64,000 bases of DNA from Natronorubrum sediminis. GTDB lineage: Archaea; Halobacteriota; Halobacteria; Halobacteriales; Natrialbaceae. Below are positions 61,165 through 64,000 of this stretch, in pieces. The notes under the pieces are model-generated. The model was not told the origin of the DNA. It saw nothing but the letters and a program-made list of their open reading frames with translations, and ran no database searches. Numbering within the stretch: position 1 is the stretch's first letter; each line of letters begins with the position of its first letter. The position numbers and the translations under genes are program-made. The stretch spans positions 620,001-684,000 of the forward strand of contig NZ_FNWL01000001.1 in NCBI RefSeq assembly GCF_900108095.1, given 5' to 3'.

Positions 61165-62856
61165 CTACTTCGTCGGCAGCCACTTCCGGAGGGTGGGACT
61201 GAACTCCGCGGCCATCTGGGCGTCCGCGTCGGTGAAGGCGTCCATCGCGACGAGCGCGGCCAGATACGTTCCGATGACGACGATCGGTAACGCGACGATG
61301 ATAACGAGGTCGGACTCGAGGAAGTAGACGACCGGAGCACCGGCGATGGCTGCGGGGAAACCGGCACCGACGATCTTCGCGAAATCACGGGTGAAGGGGT
61401 GAATGCCGTCTAAGTAGTAGATTTCACCGAGGGTGAGACAGCCCACAAGGATGAGTGCCGTCGCCGACCCGATCGCCGCGCCTTCCATCCCGAAGAAGGG
61501 GACGAGCGTGAACGAGACGATGAGGTTCGCCCCGAAGAGGACGAGCGTGTTGGCGAAGACGATCCGCGCGTATCCAAGCCCCTGAAGCAACGAGCCGTCC
61601 GGGCCGCCGAACGTGACGTTGAACAAGAACGCACCGGCCAGCAAGGCGACGACGACGGTTGCCTCCGCGTACTGTGGCGTGTAGAGCACCGCGAGGTAGG
61701 AACTCGCGCCGAGGGAGAGGACGATGGTGACGGGGAGCGTGATGCCGGCGATCCAGCGAACCATGATCCGGAACCGTTGCTCGACTAAGTCGATGTCGTC
61801 TCGAGTCTCCGCGATCAGGGGCTTGAACACGGGCGACAGCGAGTTGAAGATAATCATGAGCCCCGATCCGAGCATGTAACCGACGCGGTAGATACCGACG
61901 TCCTCCGAGTCGAGGAAGAATCCCAGGACGAAGTAATCGACGTGGCCCATCAACACGAAGACGACGCTCGTCATCGCCAGCGGCACGGAGTACTTGACGA
62001 GTGGTGCCGGGGCGACGAGCTCGAGTTCGGCGGTGAGCAGGCCCCAGGCTTTGTACGTGAAGACGGCGGCGCCGACCGTGATCGCGATGAACAGGCCGAC
62101 GACGTAGCCGGCGATCAGGCCGAGCAGTCCGTACCCGACGAGCAAGAGCGCGGCAGTGGCGACGAAGCGAACGATCGGGCGGACGAGATCCCGCATAATG
62201 ACCCGGTACTGCAGTTTTTTGATGCTGTAGTAGGAGGTCAAGAGGACGTTGTAGATCGCGAGCATCGGAATCGTCACGGACAGCAAGAGCAACGCGACGT
62301 TCATCGCCGGTTCCTGAAAGAGTTCGGCGACGTAGGAGGCGCTGATCGCCAGGGCGAAGGCGACCAGCGAGGAGGTCACCAACACGGTCGCCGTCACCTG
62401 CACGATCACGCCTTTGGCTTTGCCGTACTCCTCGTTGTCCAGGTATTGCGGGACGAAGTAGTCGATCGCCAGGGGTAATCCGAGATTCGCGAACACCTGC
62501 ATGAAGAGGATCACGGACGTCGCCAGCACGAACAGTCCGTACACCGATGGGCTGACGAAACGAGTCATCAGCATGACGATGGCGAACCCGAGAATGCCGT
62601 TGATGACGTTCCCCACGAACGTGATGCTGCCTTGTTTTGCGAGCGTCGAAACGCCCTCGTCGTGGTCGTCTCCCGTTGTACTGGACGTCCGTTCTTGCGA
62701 ATCTGAGCCGCCGTACTCGAGATCGTCCGGCGTCGTTGTGTCAGCCTCCGAACCCGATCCCGTGTCGGAGTGGATGCCCTGTTCGGCGCCAGCCTCGCCA
62801 TCGCCGCTGGACTCGCGCCCGGTGTCGCCATCCCCGTCAGGATCGGTATCTGTCAT
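61165..62856 (-). CDS. Oligosaccharide/polysaccharide flippase (MATE/MVF type)
   Basis: Membrane protein of the Wzx-like polysaccharide transporter group, flipping lipid-linked sugars. An acidic N-terminal tail of about 75 residues (DTDPDGDGD, SGSEADTTTPDD) precedes 12-14 hydrophobic segments, beginning GSITFVGNVINGILGFAIVM. Length 563. The ATG of MTDTDPDGDGD is used; a 20-codon extension with a CGRCKRR motif is possible. Sugar genes are not adjacent. It could act in S-layer glycosylation or exopolysaccharide export. Confidence 0.85.
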   Translation of the reverse strand: MTDTDPDGDGDTGRESSGDGEAGAEQGIHSDTGSGSEADTTTPDDLEYGGSDSQERTSSTTGDDHDEGVSTLAKQGSITFVGNVINGILGFAIVMLMTRFVSPSVYGLFVLATSVILFMQVFANLGLPLAIDYFVPQYLDNEEYGKAKGVIVQVTATVLVTSSLVAFALAISASYVAELFQEPAMNVALLLLSVTIPMLAIYNVLLTSYYSIKKLQYRVIMRDLVRPIVRFVATAALLLVGYGLLGLIAGYVVGLFIAITVGAAVFTYKAWGLLTAELELVAPAPLVKYSVPLAMTSVVFVLMGHVDYFVLGFFLDSEDVGIYRVGYMLGSGLMIIFNSLSPVFKPLIAETRDDIDLVEQRFRIMVRWIAGITLPVTIVLSLGASSYLAVLYTPQYAEATVVVALLAGAFLFNVTFGGPDGSLLQGLGYARIVFANTLVLFGANLIVSFTLVPFFGMEGAAIGSATALILVGCLTLGEIYYLDGIHPFTRDFAKIVGAGFPAAIAGAPVVYFLESDLVIIVALPIVVIGTYLAALVAMDAFTDADAQMAAEFSPTLRKWLPTK

Positions 62857-62954
62857 ATCAGGTCCTTCCTCGAGTTCGAGCAGTCGTCGTTTGCAACGCC
62901 CACACCGGCGATTCACGGCCGGAAACGGTCACTGCACGTACCGGAGACGGGCGA

Positions 62955-63344
62955 TTAGACGCCCATCGCCGGCTCGAGTTCGTATGTCGTCACATCTCTG
63001 GCGTCCTCTCCAAACCGCGGGAATTCGATCTCGAAGGGCCACTCGTCGCCCGAGGAGACGTCCTCGTCGACGTGTTCGATGACGGCCTCGAGTTCCTCGC
63101 CGTCCTCGTCGTAGAACGTGGCGCGAATCTCGAGGTACGAAAACGCTCGGTCGCCGACGTTTCTGGCGGCCCCCCAGACCACCACGCGTTCGTCGTCGGT
63201 GCCGGGATCGTCTCGCACGAGGTCGTGCCAGACGATTTCGACGTCTCCGGGCTCCGTGATCTCCTCTCCGTTGTCCTCGAAGTACTCGAGGCACCCCGAG
63301 AGGGGGATAAGGCCGGCACACGCGAGAAACGCGCGACGATGCAT
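62955..63344 (-). CDS. FxLYD-type lipoprotein (129 aa)
   Basis: Leader HRRAFLACAGLIPLSGC with lipobox. The mature part has an FxLYD-like beta-sandwich: VWGAARNVGDRAFSYLEIRA, TFYDEDGEELEAVIE and PFEIEFPRFGEDARDVTTYE. Surface protein of unknown role. Diverges from thi4. Confidence 0.72.
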   Translation of the reverse strand: MHRRAFLACAGLIPLSGCLEYFEDNGEEITEPGDVEIVWHDLVRDDPGTDDERVVVWGAARNVGDRAFSYLEIRATFYDEDGEELEAVIEHVDEDVSSGDEWPFEIEFPRFGEDARDVTTYELEPAMGV

Positions 63345-63487
63345 CTGTCGAGTATTGTGGTGGACGAGCCTTCAGCGTTCGGGTCGCCAACTGATTACCG
63401 AGGTGTCAACTCCAGCGTCCCGATTTCGGACCTGAATTTCTCGCACGTGTTGACAACGGCCTGAACACTCCGTCGAGGGCGCGATAG

Positions 63488-64000
<513 letters not shown>

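Overview
The window is a stretch of haloarchaeal chromosome. The proteins are strongly acidic, the DNA is GC-rich and packed with CTCGAG-type codon pairs, and the gene content is typical of Halobacteria: a geranylgeranyl reductase for ether lipids, archaeosine precursor genes, ribosomal proteins eS1 and uS15 with a KEOPS Pcc1 subunit, LrpA1, archaeal-type TopA, 2-oxoacid:ferredoxin oxidoreductase, HalOD1, and many Tat and lipobox leaders. The CTCGAG abundance and gene set suggest the Natrialbales, but that is an inference. No transposase, integrase, rRNA or CRISPR array was found.

Layout. 0-12 kb: housekeeping and conserved haloarchaeal genes (lipid reductase, M48 and M20 peptidases, a uS10-like protein, Nudix, MFS, PhoU-like regulator, NAD-kinase-like protein, CinA-like protein). 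12-16 kb: a small regulator, the tight queD-queE-queC operon, and a membrane histidine kinase cut by an in-frame amber codon. 16-22 kb: an atypical 'iron' alcohol dehydrogenase, the uS15/RecJ-like/pcc1/eS1 operon, a compound inverted repeat and an acyl-CoA synthetase. 22.6-36.5 kb is the accessory part. It starts at tRNA-Ala(GGC), which is followed by a chain of four tiny overlapping genes. It then holds a DUF4397 secreted protein, two DUF1254-type secreted proteins and a photolyase that all carry copies of one promoter-plus-Tat-leader module. Last come an orphan substrate-binding protein with a broken gene behind it, a membrane-anchored Mrr-type nuclease, and several small membrane or zinc proteins. 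36.5-49.8 kb: small regulators, SurE, the tyrA-rsm22 operon, GNAT and FAD enzymes, an Xaa-Pro peptidase, and shikimate genes aroA and aroC around a thiolase. 50-64 kb: porAB, LrpA1, NosL, topoisomerase I, a serine hydrolase, a polysaccharide flippase, several lipoproteins, and the 5' part of thi4, which runs off the right edge.

Functional links: queD/E/C make the 7-cyano-7-deazaguanine precursor of archaeosine. aroA, aroC and tyrA lie within 9 kb and cover the late shikimate and tyrosine steps. PorAB makes or uses acetyl-CoA, next to LrpA1, a global amino-acid-responsive regulator. uS15, Pcc1 and eS1 are joined through a DHH-family protein, so translation, tRNA modification and possibly replication genes share one transcript.

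The most unusual signal is at 25.6-29.8 kb: three diverged copies of the same ~170-bp upstream region plus the first codons of a Tat signal peptide. They sit in front of three different genes, and in the photolyase gene this puts an export-like leader in frame before an otherwise complete DNA-repair enzyme.
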